Part shown: positions 19,283 to 27,879 of the stretch, piece by piece | How the letters are laid out: every line of letters starts with the position of its first letter | Numbering within the stretch: the first letter of the stretch is position 1 | Assembly (NCBI GenBank): GCA_021818505.1 | Contig: JAKADX010000011.1 | Location: 1-64,000, forward strand | DNA: 64,000 bases | Source: Pseudomonadota bacterium | GTDB lineage: Bacteria; Pseudomonadota; Alphaproteobacteria; Acetobacterales; Acetobacteraceae | Reading direction: 5' to 3' | Made by a program: the position numbers and the translations under genes | Notes under the pieces: model-generated | The model's database searches: none | Told to the model about the DNA's origin: nothing | The model's input: the letters and a program-made list of their open reading frames with translations, nothing else

Positions 19283-20914
19283 TCAGCCGGCCGGCGGCGT
19301 GCCGGGCAGCATCATCACGGCCGGCGCGAACAGGTAGAACCCGACGCCGATCAGGATCAGGTAGCCGAGCAGGATCAGCGTCCAGCCCAGGTTGTGGCGG
19401 ATGATCTCGCCCTCGTTGCGCACGAAGCGGCTGGTGGCGACACCCACGCTCGCGGTCTGAGGGGCGATCGGCTTGCCGATTTCGGCGCCCACCGAGTTGA
19501 GTGTGGGCAGCAGCAGCGGCGGGAAGCCGAGCAGTCGGCCGACCGAGGCCTGGAAGGCGCCGAACATGGCGTTTGTCGAGGTGTTGCTGCCCGACAGCGC
19601 AACGCCGATCCAGCCCAGGATCGGGGCAACGAGGATAAACCAGGGGCCGAGTTTGGAGAAACCGCTGGCGAGCGAGGCCGCCATGCCGGAGTAGTTGAAC
19701 ACGAAGGCCAGCCCGAAAATAAACACGCCGACCAGCATCGCCCCCCACATCTGATGCCAGGTCTTCTGGAACACCACGACGAATTGCGAACCACGCAGGC
19801 CGAGCAGCACGGCCACGATCAGCCAGGAAACGAGGATCGCGGTGCCGCCGATGAACGGCGCGAAGACGAACGCCGCGCTGACCGTCTTTCCCGCGGCGAG
19901 CGAGGAGTGCGCGGAAACCGAAAGGGTGAACAGCCGCACGCCGGGCAGATGCGACCACGGTCCCGTCCACAACACCACCACGACGATCAGCACGATAAAC
20001 GGCAGCCACGCGCGACCGATCTCCGCCACCGACAGATTATGCCCGGTGCTTTCGGCCCGCACCGCCGCGGTGATCGGCGCGCCGCCATAGCCCAGCACCT
20101 CGGCCGGGCGCCAGACCTGTAGCAGTAGCAGCAGCGCGATAAAGCAGACGATCGAGCCGGTCACGTCGGGCAGGTAAGGGCCGAGATAAACGGCGACGGG
20201 GAACTGCCCAGCGATGTAACCGAGCGAGCCGACGATCGCGAGCGGCCAGCCACCGCGCATTCCCCGCCAGCCGCTGACCAGATACAGCAACACCCAGGGC
20301 GGCAGCAGTGCCAGCACCGCGACAATATGGCCGATGGAGGAGGACAGTTGCATCAGCGGCAGGCCGGTCACCGCGGCGAGTGCGATGATCGGCACGCCGA
20401 GCGCGCCGTAGGACACCGGCGCGTTGTTGGCGATCGCGGCAACGCGGATCGCATCCAGGTCGGGGATGCCGACAGCGATCAGGATGGGCGCCACGACCGC
20501 CCAGGGATAGCCGAAACCCACCAGTCCCTCCAGCAGCGCGCCGAATGCCCAGGCGAACAGCAGCGTCTGTACCCGGACGTCGCCGGTGCCTTGGGCCGTG
20601 AGCCACTTGCGGAACGTCTCGAACGTGCCGGTGACGACGAGGGTGTTGAACAGCACCACGCCCCAGAAGGTGATCCAATCCACCGCCCAGATACCGGTCA
20701 GCGATCCGCTGATATAGGCCCTGACACCGAGCGAGGTCGGCATCCCCCAGACCACGATGCCCAGCAACAGGGTCACCAGCGAGCCGATCAGCGTCGCCAG
20801 CCATGCCGACATCCGCAAACCCGCCAGCAGGACCAGCAGCAGCACCACCGGCACCAGCGCGATCAGCCAGGTGAGAAATAAATTTCCCGTCGGGTTGAGT
20901 ATCTGGTCGAACAT
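19283..20914 (-). CDS. lctP: L-lactate permease
   Basis: Proton-coupled uptake of lactate or glycolate across the inner membrane, 543 residues with about 12-14 membrane segments. Family blocks are WGVVLFNTLVVTGTFE, ALLEGLVGFGYPWAVVAPIL, NNAPVSYGALGVPI and GSNTSTNAMFGAFQ with PIAPQTASVGVA near the C-terminus. ATG 20914 is chosen because it starts the conserved N-terminus and has AGGGACGGGA upstream. No lactate dehydrogenase is adjacent. A 309-base divergent region separates it from the secreted protein gene at 21224. Confidence 0.92.
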   Translation of the reverse strand: MFDQILNPTGNLFLTWLIALVPVVLLLVLLAGLRMSAWLATLIGSLVTLLLGIVVWGMPTSLGVRAYISGSLTGIWAVDWITFWGVVLFNTLVVTGTFETFRKWLTAQGTGDVRVQTLLFAWAFGALLEGLVGFGYPWAVVAPILIAVGIPDLDAIRVAAIANNAPVSYGALGVPIIALAAVTGLPLMQLSSSIGHIVAVLALLPPWVLLYLVSGWRGMRGGWPLAIVGSLGYIAGQFPVAVYLGPYLPDVTGSIVCFIALLLLLQVWRPAEVLGYGGAPITAAVRAESTGHNLSVAEIGRAWLPFIVLIVVVVLWTGPWSHLPGVRLFTLSVSAHSSLAAGKTVSAAFVFAPFIGGTAILVSWLIVAVLLGLRGSQFVVVFQKTWHQMWGAMLVGVFIFGLAFVFNYSGMAASLASGFSKLGPWFILVAPILGWIGVALSGSNTSTNAMFGAFQASVGRLLGFPPLLLPTLNSVGAEIGKPIAPQTASVGVATSRFVRNEGEIIRHNLGWTLILLGYLILIGVGFYLFAPAVMMLPGTPPAG

Positions 20915-21096
20915 TGTTCCCGTCCCTGTCCTCTGGCCGGGCGTTGGCCGCATGGCCCGACTCTGCGGGACGCAATGACAATAGTTCCCGTAATCGTGCA
21001 AGGCCCTATCTTTGCGCCCTGCCACGGCGGCCATCGGTGCCGCCGCGCCGCGCCGGCCGGTCCCGCAGCGATGGAGTCGTTTCCGCGCGATGACGC
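20915..21096. other. Non-coding part of the lctP divergent intergenic region
   Basis: This stretch, together with 21097-21223, separates lctP from the divergent small secreted protein gene. I see no convincing gene in it. It should hold the lctP promoter, but I could not place one with confidence. Confidence 0.5.
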
Positions 21097-21127
21097 TTGA
21101 CTGAATAATGCTCTTGCGCAATATTAT
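21097..21127 (+). promoter_or_regulatory. Candidate promoter for the secreted-protein gene
   Basis: TTGACT at 21097-21102 is followed by AATATT after 17 bases (21120-21125) or TATTAT after 19 bases (21122-21127). It overlaps the AT-rich inverted repeat at 21103-21129, so a bound regulator would block the promoter. Confidence 0.4.
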
Positions 21128-21129
21128 TC
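21103..21129. promoter_or_regulatory. Inverted repeat, likely operator between lctP and 21224 gene
   Basis: The arms GAATAAT (21103-21109) and ATTATTC (21123-21129) are perfect inverted repeats. Inside lies the palindrome TTGCGCAA (21114-21121). AT-rich symmetry like this stands out sharply from the GC-rich surroundings and sits on the candidate promoter. Confidence 0.5.
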
Positions 21130-21223
21130 GAGTGACGGTCGGGGATCCTGGGCAGGCTCAGCGCACTCGTCTTGCGATCCGGCAGCAAGTTCTCGAAATA
21201 TCAACGGAAAAGGTGTCGCAGTG

Positions 21224-21784
21224 ATGCGTCTGCTTGCCTTCCTGGCTTTGCTGGCCTTTACGACTTCCTGGGGCCGACCGTCGGCGGCCGCGTCCCCCGA
21301 TGTCCTGGTGGCGCAGACGGGCATCGGCGCGAAATTCGGCACGCACGATCCCTACTCATGCAAATCGACGACAGCGCCGAGGCAGGGCGCGATCACTGCG
21401 GCGCTGGCCGCACAATACGTGACCTGCACCGTGGACAGGATCGACCATGACGGTAACCTGTTTCTTGCCGAGAACATGAAGGTCGAGGTCGGGGCCGGCG
21501 TGCCCTATCAGACCGCCGGCGTGATCGGCGTCGAGGATATCGAGCCAGACGGCAAAATCTACGCGATCCGCGGCAGCTACGACCAGTATCTGTGCGCGCC
21601 GGTCAACAGCACCGGCTACGTGTTCAACGGGCAGCGCCAGGGCGTGAATGTCGGCCGGAATTGCAGCCTCTGGCACGCCACCCATGCCACGGGCCACTGC
21701 TACCGGACATCATTCGGCGACTGGAAATGCGCCATGTTCGATTCGGACGCCCGCATCATCTCCGATCAACCACCGCCGCGCTGA
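21224..21784 (+). CDS. Secreted six-cysteine protein of unknown function
   Basis: An exported protein of 186 residues. It has a signal peptide (MRLLAFLALLAFTTSW, cleavage near the AAAS at about 21-24) and a mature domain with six cysteines in YSCKS, VTCTV, YLCAP, NCSLW, HCYRT and KCAMF, enough for three disulfides. I do not recognise the family. ATG 21224 is preferred over the adjacent GTG 21221; AAAAGG lies about 10 bases upstream. The gene stands alone, 148 bases before the ABC operon. Confidence 0.7.
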   Translation: MRLLAFLALLAFTTSWGRPSAAASPDVLVAQTGIGAKFGTHDPYSCKSTTAPRQGAITAALAAQYVTCTVDRIDHDGNLFLAENMKVEVGAGVPYQTAGVIGVEDIEPDGKIYAIRGSYDQYLCAPVNSTGYVFNGQRQGVNVGRNCSLWHATHATGHCYRTSFGDWKCAMFDSDARIISDQPPPR

Positions 21785-21845
21785 CCCGCTGTCCCGCTGC
21801 TGCCGAGGGGCGGGCCTTTCGGGTTGTGCAATGGCGGTACGGAAA

Positions 21846-21874
21846 TTGCGATCATGGGATACCTCGCGTAGGCT
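21846..21874 (+). promoter_or_regulatory. Weak candidate promoter of the ABC/DUF1028 operon
   Basis: TTGCGA (21846-21851) and TAGGCT (21869-21874) with a 17-base spacer, 59 bases before the first ATG. Both boxes match the consensus only partly. Confidence 0.28.
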
Positions 21875-21932
21875 GACCGCCACGGCGCGCGACGACGCGC
21901 CGCGTGGGGAAGCGAACAGAAAGGGGGCGTGG

Positions 21933-22919
21933 ATGACTCGGGCTGGGTTGAAACTGGCGGCGTTGCTGATCGGGCTGGCGACGCTGCCGCTGCTGCCGTC
22001 CGGCCGGGCGGCGGCGGAGACGGTGAAGATCGCGCATTCCACCTGGGTCGGCTACGGGCCGCTCTACATCGCGCGCGACAAGGGATTCTTCAAGCAGAAT
22101 GGCGTGGACGTCGATCTGATCGTCATGGAGGATCCCAAGGAGCGGTTCCCGACGCTGATGGCCGACCGCATCCAGATGATCGCGAGCACGGTCGATACCG
22201 CACTGCTCTACATGAAGAAGCCGACCGACTTCCAGTACGTCGTCGCGATCGACGATTCCAACGGCGGCGACGGCATCGTGGCAAAGAAGGAAATCACCTC
22301 GATCGCCGACCTCAAGGGCAAGCGCGTCGCGGTTGATGAAGGCTCAGTCTCGGACTTCTACCTCAACGTGCTGCTGTCCAAGGCTGGCATGAAGGAATCC
22401 GAGCTGCAGACCGTGAACATGACCGCGGCTGATGCCGGGGGCGCGTTCGTGGCCGGCCGCGTCGATGCCGCGGTGACGTGGGAGCCGTGGCTGTCGCGCG
22501 GCAAGGCCACCAAGTTCGGCCATCTGCTGGTGGACAGCTCGACCTCGCCGGGCCTGATCACCGACGTGATCATCGTCAAGACCGACTGGGTCAAAGCGCA
22601 CCAGAAGGAAGTTGCCGGAATCGTCAAGTCGTGGAACGAGGCGGTCGCCTACTACGAGGCGCATCCTGACGAGTCCATCACCATCATGGCCAAGGGCGTG
22701 GGCGGTTGGCTGAAGAACCCGAAGGACTTCAAGGAGACGCTGCCCGGCATAAAGTTCTACGACGCCGCCGCCAACAAGGCGTTCTTCGGCACAGCGGCCG
22801 CACCCGGCCCGCTCGCCAACACCGTGCAGGCGGCGATCGACATCTGGTCGAGCCACGGCAAGATGCAGGTCAAGCCGACTGCGGCCGACCTAATCAACTA
22901 CAGCTTCGTCAACGAGTGA
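21933..22919 (+). CDS. NitT/TauT-type ABC transporter substrate-binding protein
   Basis: A periplasmic binding protein of 328 residues with a signal peptide (to about residue 28, RAAAETVKIAH). The fold-type markers are VGYGPLYIARDKGFFKQNGVDVDLI, given here as GYGPLYIARDKGFF, then LKGKRVAVDEGSVSDFYLNV (LKGKRVAVDEGSV) and DAAVTWEPWLS, all typical of the nitrate/sulfonate/taurine/pyrimidine-precursor class. ATG 21933 follows AAGGGGG. Its stop overlaps the permease start as TGATG. The ligand is not predictable; the DUF1028 partner suggests an organic nitrogen compound. Confidence 0.88.
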   Translation: MTRAGLKLAALLIGLATLPLLPSGRAAAETVKIAHSTWVGYGPLYIARDKGFFKQNGVDVDLIVMEDPKERFPTLMADRIQMIASTVDTALLYMKKPTDFQYVVAIDDSNGGDGIVAKKEITSIADLKGKRVAVDEGSVSDFYLNVLLSKAGMKESELQTVNMTAADAGGAFVAGRVDAAVTWEPWLSRGKATKFGHLLVDSSTSPGLITDVIIVKTDWVKAHQKEVAGIVKSWNEAVAYYEAHPDESITIMAKGVGGWLKNPKDFKETLPGIKFYDAAANKAFFGTAAAPGPLANTVQAAIDIWSSHGKMQVKPTAADLINYSFVNE

Positions 22920-23719
22920 TGGCGTCATTTCTCGACGCCTACACGGCGCCGAAGAAGGACATCCCGCGGCGTGCTTACCTCACGGTGAGCACGCTCGTGG
23001 GTGTCATGATCGTCGTCGTCTGGTGCGCGCTCTCCTATGGAGAGCTGGTACGCGGTGATTTCCTGCCCACGCCGGGCGCGGTCGTCGGCGCCGCCATCAG
23101 CGGTGCCGGCGACGGCTCGCTGCAGGAGAACACGCTCGTCAGCGTCATCGAGATCATGAGCGGGTTCATCATCGCCTCGATCCTCTCCGTACCGCTCGGC
23201 ATCCTGATGGGTAGCTTCAAGGTCGTCGAGGCGGCGATCGAGCCGGTGACCAATTTCGTTCGCTACCTGCCGGTCTCCGCCCTGATCCCGCTGCTGATCC
23301 TGTGGATCGGCATCGGGATCGAGGAGAAGATCACCGTCATCTTCATCGGCACGTTCTTTCAGCAGCTGATTCTGATCGCCGACGTGTCGCGCGGCGTGTC
23401 GAAGGATCTGCTGGATGTGTCGTACACACTGGGCGCCACGCGGCGCACCGTGGTCTGGCGCGTGTTGATCCCGGCCACCATGCCCGGAGTGATGGACACG
23501 CTGCGCATCACGCTCGGCTGGGCCTGGACCTATCTGGTGGTCGCGGAACTCGTGGCTGCCAACAAAGGGCTTGGCTATTTCATTCTCAACTCCATGCGCG
23601 GCCTGTTCACTGACCAGATCTTTCTCGGCATCATCGTGATCGGTCTGCTCGGCCTGCTCACCGATCAGGCGTTCAAGCTGCTGCGTAATCGGATGCTGCC
23701 ATGGGCGACGGCGACGTGA
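22919..23719 (+). CDS. ABC transporter permease (NitT/TauT type)
   Basis: An inner-membrane permease of 266 residues with about six membrane segments. The ATPase-docking EAA loop is visible as LGATRRTVVWRVLIPATMPG near residues 175-195. The conserved VRYLPVSALIPLLILWIGIG segment is characteristic of SsuC/TauC-like permeases. One base of its start is shared with the stop of the binding-protein gene (TGATG), so translation is probably coupled. Confidence 0.9.
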   Translation: MASFLDAYTAPKKDIPRRAYLTVSTLVGVMIVVVWCALSYGELVRGDFLPTPGAVVGAAISGAGDGSLQENTLVSVIEIMSGFIIASILSVPLGILMGSFKVVEAAIEPVTNFVRYLPVSALIPLLILWIGIGIEEKITVIFIGTFFQQLILIADVSRGVSKDLLDVSYTLGATRRTVVWRVLIPATMPGVMDTLRITLGWAWTYLVVAELVAANKGLGYFILNSMRGLFTDQIFLGIIVIGLLGLLTDQAFKLLRNRMLPWATAT

Positions 23720-24534
23720 TGGCGGCGCCGGCGGCGGCGCTGAAGCCGGCCAAGCTGCGCATCGCCGACGTGGCGCTGCGCTTCACGCCCCGGCGCGGCG
23801 CGCCGGTGACGGCGCTGGACCGTATCTCGCTGGATGTGCGCGACCAGGAATTCTCCGTGATCGTGGGCCCGTCCGGCTGTGGCAAGACGAGCCTGCTGCG
23901 GCTGGTCGCCGGCCTGATCGAGCCGAGCGAGGGCGCGATCTGGCTCGACGACAAGCGTGTCACCGGGCCGGGTCGTGATCGCGGGATGGTGTTCCAGTCC
24001 TACACGCTGTTTCCGTGGCTGACGGTGCAGCAGAATGTCGAATTCGGGCTGAAAGTCGCCGGCATGCCGCTGCGCCAGCGTCACGACATCTCCCGCCGCT
24101 TCATCCTCCAGGTCGGGCTCGAAGGTTTCGAGGAGCATTATCCGCGGCAGCTGTCGGGTGGCATGATGCAGCGTGTGGCGCTGGCGCGCGCGCTTGCCAA
24201 CGATCCGGCGTTGCTGCTGATGGACGAGCCGTTTGGCGCGCTGGACAGCCAGACGCGATCATTGATGCAGGAGCTGCTGCTGGATATCTGGCAGCAATCG
24301 AGCAAGACGGTGCTGTTCATCACCCACGACATCGACGAGTCGATCCTGCTCGGAGACCATGTCTACGTGATGACGGCGCGCCCCGGCCGGATCAAGGAGA
24401 TGGTGGAGATCGACCTGCCGCGCCCGCGGCACGTCGATATGCTGACCAGCCCGGCCTTCATGGCGCTCAAGCGCCACATCATGCGGTCCATCCATGAGGA
24501 GGCCGTGCGCAGTTTCGCCAGCGGTGAGGCATGA
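23719..24534 (+). CDS. ABC transporter ATP-binding protein (NitT/TauT type)
   Basis: ATPase of the importer, 271 residues. Walker A is GPSGCGKTSLLRL, signature LSGGMMQRVALARAL, Walker B LLLMDEPFGALD, switch ITHDIDESI; the PGRIKE and DLPRPRH ending matches SsuB/TauB-like ATPases. I chose ATG 23719 because it repeats the TGATG overlap used one gene upstream; an in-frame ATG at 23701 would add six residues and overlap the permease by 19 bases. The stop overlaps the DUF1028 start as ATGA. Confidence 0.9.
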   Translation: MAAPAAALKPAKLRIADVALRFTPRRGAPVTALDRISLDVRDQEFSVIVGPSGCGKTSLLRLVAGLIEPSEGAIWLDDKRVTGPGRDRGMVFQSYTLFPWLTVQQNVEFGLKVAGMPLRQRHDISRRFILQVGLEGFEEHYPRQLSGGMMQRVALARALANDPALLLMDEPFGALDSQTRSLMQELLLDIWQQSSKTVLFITHDIDESILLGDHVYVMTARPGRIKEMVEIDLPRPRHVDMLTSPAFMALKRHIMRSIHEEAVRSFASGEA

Positions 24535-25205
24535 CGTTCTCGATCGCCGCGCGCTGCGCGCGCACCGGTCGGTTCGCGGTCGCGGTGGCCTCGTCCTCGC
24601 CTGCCGTCGCCGCGCGCTGCGCCTATGCGCGCGCAGGCGTCGGCGCGGCGCTGTCGCAGAACGTGACCGACCCGCGACTCGGCACGCACGCGCTCGATCT
24701 GCTGGCACTCGGTGCAGGGGCTGATGATGCCGTGCGCATCCTGCGCGCCACCGCGCCGCACGCCGAGCACCGGCAGGTCGCGGTGATCGACGCGCGAGGC
24801 GGTGTGGCGGCGTTTTCCGGCGCGCGCGCGCTGGGCGTGCATGCGATCGCGCCGGGCGGGGATTGCATCGCTGCCGGCAACCTGCTCGCCAATCCTGATG
24901 TGCCCGCCGCGATGATCGCGGCATTCGCCGCATCGTCGGCATCCGATCTCGGCACGCGCGTCATCGGTGCCATGCAGGCGGGGCTGGCGGCGGGTGGAGA
25001 GGCGGGGCCGGTGCGCTCGGCCGGACTGCTGATGGTCGATCGTGTACCCTGGCCGGTCGCCGATCTGCGTGTCGATTGGCACGACGCGCCGGTCGCGGAA
25101 CTGGTGCGGTTGTGGGAAGTGTGGCAGCCGCAGCTTACCGCCTATGTCACCCGCGCGCTCGACCCGGACGCCGCGCCTTCCTACGGCGTGCCGGGCGATG
25201 CGTGA
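24531..25205 (+). CDS. DUF1028 domain-containing protein (Ntn-hydrolase-like)
   Basis: A 224-residue DUF1028 protein starting MTFSIAARC with the family's GRFAVAVASSSPAVA strand; DUF1028 proteins are predicted to have an Ntn-hydrolase fold in which Thr2 would be the nucleophile after Met removal. It also shows AGVGAALSQNVTDPRLG and HAIAPGGDCIAAGNLLANPDV. It overlaps the transporter ATPase gene by 4 bases, so it probably acts on the imported compound. No reaction has been assigned to it here. Confidence 0.85.
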   Translation: MTFSIAARCARTGRFAVAVASSSPAVAARCAYARAGVGAALSQNVTDPRLGTHALDLLALGAGADDAVRILRATAPHAEHRQVAVIDARGGVAAFSGARALGVHAIAPGGDCIAAGNLLANPDVPAAMIAAFAASSASDLGTRVIGAMQAGLAAGGEAGPVRSAGLLMVDRVPWPVADLRVDWHDAPVAELVRLWEVWQPQLTAYVTRALDPDAAPSYGVPGDA

Positions 25206-25217
25206 GCGGCGCGCGCG

Positions 25218-25904
25218 TTACGACGTGACCGGTTCGGGCCGTGATTCTGCCGTCGCGGCGCGCGGCATCCCTGCGCTGTCGGTCAGCATCTCCATCCGCC
25301 CGGTGATCTGACCGCCATCCTCCACCTGCAGGCGGCGGCAGCGCGCCGTGCCAAGGACCTTGCCGGTCGATCGAATCTGCAGACTGGCGCGCGCGGTCAG
25401 CGTGCCGTCGATGGTGCCGGCGATCTCGGCCTCGTCCACCTCGACCTCGCCCTTGAAGATACCGCCGGGCGCGATGGACAGCTCCGAGGCGTGGATCATG
25501 GTCGCCTCCACTGTGCCCTCGACCACCAGCCGCTCGGCGTCCTGCACGGTGCCCTGCAGGCTGATGCCGCGGCCGACCACGAGCGTGCGGCGCTCGGCCG
25601 CGTCGCGGCCCGGGCTGCGGGGGGCCGGCGCGACCACCGGGCGCAGCGCGCTGCCCGGCAGCGGCTGCGGGGCGGGCGTGGGCGTGGGTGTGGGCGGCGT
25701 GGGCGCGAATGGGGCGCGGCTCATGGCAGGAGCTTCCTTCGATGGGGCAGGGCGAAAGGGCGGGACGCCGAGGCCGGTATCGGAGAGCCGGGGCGGGACG
25801 CCGACGGAGTCGGAGTGCGTCACGGCCGGCGTCACCGCCTGAGACATCGACGGGCCGTCCGGGTCGGCACTGTGCGGATCATCGGGCTTGCGGCGCTTGA
25901 ACAC
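25218..25904 (-). CDS. Bactofilin (polymer-forming cytoskeletal protein)
   Basis: A self-polymerising cytoskeletal scaffold, 228 residues. The bactofilin beta-helix domain spans about 106-206, with repeats such as VVEGTVEATMIHASELSIAPGG (core: GTVEATMIHASEL), KGEVEVDEAEIAGTIDGTL and QITGRMEM. It has a long, proline-rich, disordered N-terminal arm (21-104) and a basic start FKRRKP that may touch the membrane. The start is GTG 25904, preceded by GGAGGGG. It stands as a single gene; a role in cell shape or polar assembly is inferred from the family. Confidence 0.9.
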   Translation of the reverse strand: MFKRRKPDDPHSADPDGPSMSQAVTPAVTHSDSVGVPPRLSDTGLGVPPFRPAPSKEAPAMSRAPFAPTPPTPTPTPAPQPLPGSALRPVVAPAPRSPGRDAAERRTLVVGRGISLQGTVQDAERLVVEGTVEATMIHASELSIAPGGIFKGEVEVDEAEIAGTIDGTLTARASLQIRSTGKVLGTARCRRLQVEDGGQITGRMEMLTDSAGMPRAATAESRPEPVTS

Positions 25905-26024
25905 GGCCCCTCCGATGTTCTGGGGAAATGGGCGAAAAGAATCGTCGGCGGCTGGCCTATCACAGCCCGGTGTGTCGAAACAACACTCCGTCGTCGCTTG
26001 TCCGCCAGAAAGAACAATGTCGTA

Positions 26025-26681
26025 TCAGCGACCTTCTTGCAGGATGTGCACCATGGCCGCTGTGCCGAGGACCGGGACCAGAAGATTGACAACGGGGATA
26101 ATGCTGCCGAGCGCGATCAGCGCGCCCTGCGCCAGCACCGCCGGACGCTGCGCGCGATAGCGTTGCGTCGCCGCCAGCCGGGTCATGCGGCGCATGGCGA
26201 CCGCAACGAACAGGCCGCGCCCCACCGACCACGCCGCGATCAGCCAGCCGAGTGGGGCGGCGATCGGCGCCAGCGGCGGCACCAGCGACAGCAGGAGCGC
26301 CGCCACTTGCCAGGTGAGCACGCGCAGGCCGAGCGCCAGTCCGTCCCAGGCCTGCGACGCCAGCGGCGCCGGCCTCGCGCGCGGCAGCGTCGGATACCAC
26401 CGCCGCTCCACCGCGATCGCGATACGATCGACGAACAGCAGGGCGATCACGGAAGCGATCGGAAGGAAAAAGTAGAACGCCAGTACCAGCGCCCCGACGC
26501 CGCCGAACAGCCAGGCCAGCACCGGATGGCCGGCCAGCAGCGCCTCGGCCCCCCGCGCCAGCAGGACGGCCAATGCCAGGAACGCCACCAGCGCCCAGGC
26601 CACGCTGCGCCCAACCACGCCGAGGAAGGCGGGATCATCCAGTTGGCCGATGGCGCGCAACGGCGGGACGAGCAGGGGCAT
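26025..26681 (-). CDS. EI24/CysZ-like integral membrane protein
   Basis: A 218-residue membrane protein of the EI24 family (which includes CysZ sulfate permease). It has several hydrophobic segments (SVAWALVAFLALAVLLARGA; LFGGVGALVLAFYFFLPIAS; LLLSLVPPLAPIAAPLG) and the family's C-terminal ALIALGSIIPVVNLLVPVLG. ATG 26681 is preceded by AGAGGA. Sulfate transport cannot be claimed since no cysteine-synthesis genes are near. Confidence 0.75.
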   Translation of the reverse strand: MPLLVPPLRAIGQLDDPAFLGVVGRSVAWALVAFLALAVLLARGAEALLAGHPVLAWLFGGVGALVLAFYFFLPIASVIALLFVDRIAIAVERRWYPTLPRARPAPLASQAWDGLALGLRVLTWQVAALLLSLVPPLAPIAAPLGWLIAAWSVGRGLFVAVAMRRMTRLAATQRYRAQRPAVLAQGALIALGSIIPVVNLLVPVLGTAAMVHILQEGR

Positions 26682-26763
26682 CCGGGGAGTCCTCTTTGGT
26701 TGCGGCGCGGCGGCGCGGATGTTAGGCGGCGCGCCGTCCCCCGCTCGCCCAGGAGTTTCCGGC

Positions 26764-27762
26764 ATGGATGACGCCGCCGCGCCGCCCCGTTTCGATATTC
26801 TCGGCATCGGCAACGCCATTGTCGATGTCGTGGCGCCGGTGCCGGAGGCGTTCATCTCGCGTCACGACATGCGCAAGGGCAGCATGACGCTGATCGACGC
26901 CGCCACCGCCGAGCGCATCTACGCCGCCATGCCGCCAGGGCAGGAGAGCAGCGGCGGGTCGGTGGCCAATACCTGCGCGGTAGCGGCGGGGCTGGGGGCG
27001 CGGGTGGCGTATCTCGGCCGGGTGGCGGACGATGAGCTCGGTGCCGTGTTCCGCCACGACATCGCCGCCGCCGGCGTGCATTTCCCCACGGCCCCGCTGG
27101 TCGGCGGCGCGCCGACCGCGCGTTGCCTGATCCTGGTCACGCCGGACGGGCAGCGCACGATGAACACCTATCTCGGCGCCTGTGTGGCGTTCGGCGAGGC
27201 GCAGGTCGATGCGGCGGCGGTCGCGGCCGCTGCGGTCGTTTATCTGGAGGGCTACCTGTTCGACGAGCCAGCGGCGCAGGCGGCGTTCCGCCGCGCCGCG
27301 GCACTCGCGCACGCGGCCGGGCGACAGGTCGCGCTGACACTCTCAGACTCGTTCTGCGTGGATCGCCACCGTGACGCCTTCCGTGCGCTGGTCGCCGGCC
27401 ATATCGACATCCTGTTCGCCAACGAGGCCGAGCTGTGCAGCCTGTATGAGCGCAACGACCTCGCCGACGCCGTGGCGGAGGTGCGCGGGCAGGTGGCGCT
27501 GGCCGCCGTCACGCGCAGCGAGCAGGGCAGCCTTGTCATCCGCGGTGGGGAGGCGGTGGAGGTCGCGGCCGCGCCGGCGCGCGTGGTGGACAGCACCGGC
27601 GCCGGCGACGCCTATGCCGCTGGCTTCCTCGCGGCGCTGACCGCCGGGCGCAGCCTCGCGGCCTGCGGCCGGCTCGGGAGCCTCGCGGCAGCCGAGGTGA
27701 TCGGCCATTACGGCGCGCGGCTGCAGCGCGACCTGCGGGCGGAGGCGGCGGCGCTGGCGTGA
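26764..27762 (+). CDS. PfkB family carbohydrate kinase (adenosine kinase-like)
   Basis: A ribokinase-fold kinase of 332 residues. The N-terminal part FDILGIGNAIVDVVAPV and the GGSVANTCAVAAGLGA glycine-rich stretch, with the anion-hole motif DSTGAGDAYAAGF near 278-290, are clear PfkB signatures. The pattern GNAIVD plus MNTYLGAC is that of alphaproteobacterial adenosine/sugar kinases, so adenosine is a reasonable guess but not certain. It is divergent from the EI24 gene, 82 bases away. Confidence 0.87.
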   Translation: MDDAAAPPRFDILGIGNAIVDVVAPVPEAFISRHDMRKGSMTLIDAATAERIYAAMPPGQESSGGSVANTCAVAAGLGARVAYLGRVADDELGAVFRHDIAAAGVHFPTAPLVGGAPTARCLILVTPDGQRTMNTYLGACVAFGEAQVDAAAVAAAAVVYLEGYLFDEPAAQAAFRRAAALAHAAGRQVALTLSDSFCVDRHRDAFRALVAGHIDILFANEAELCSLYERNDLADAVAEVRGQVALAAVTRSEQGSLVIRGGEAVEVAAAPARVVDSTGAGDAYAAGFLAALTAGRSLAACGRLGSLAAAEVIGHYGARLQRDLRAEAAALA

Positions 27763-27879
27763 CCGCCGCATGAACTCGAATTTCAAGAAGGCGCGAGAAC
27801 CGCGCCGGTTGCATGTCGTTTCCAGGGTGTTGCGCGTCCGGTGCGCGCAGCTTTCTCCCAACGCAGAAGGAAGCCACAC

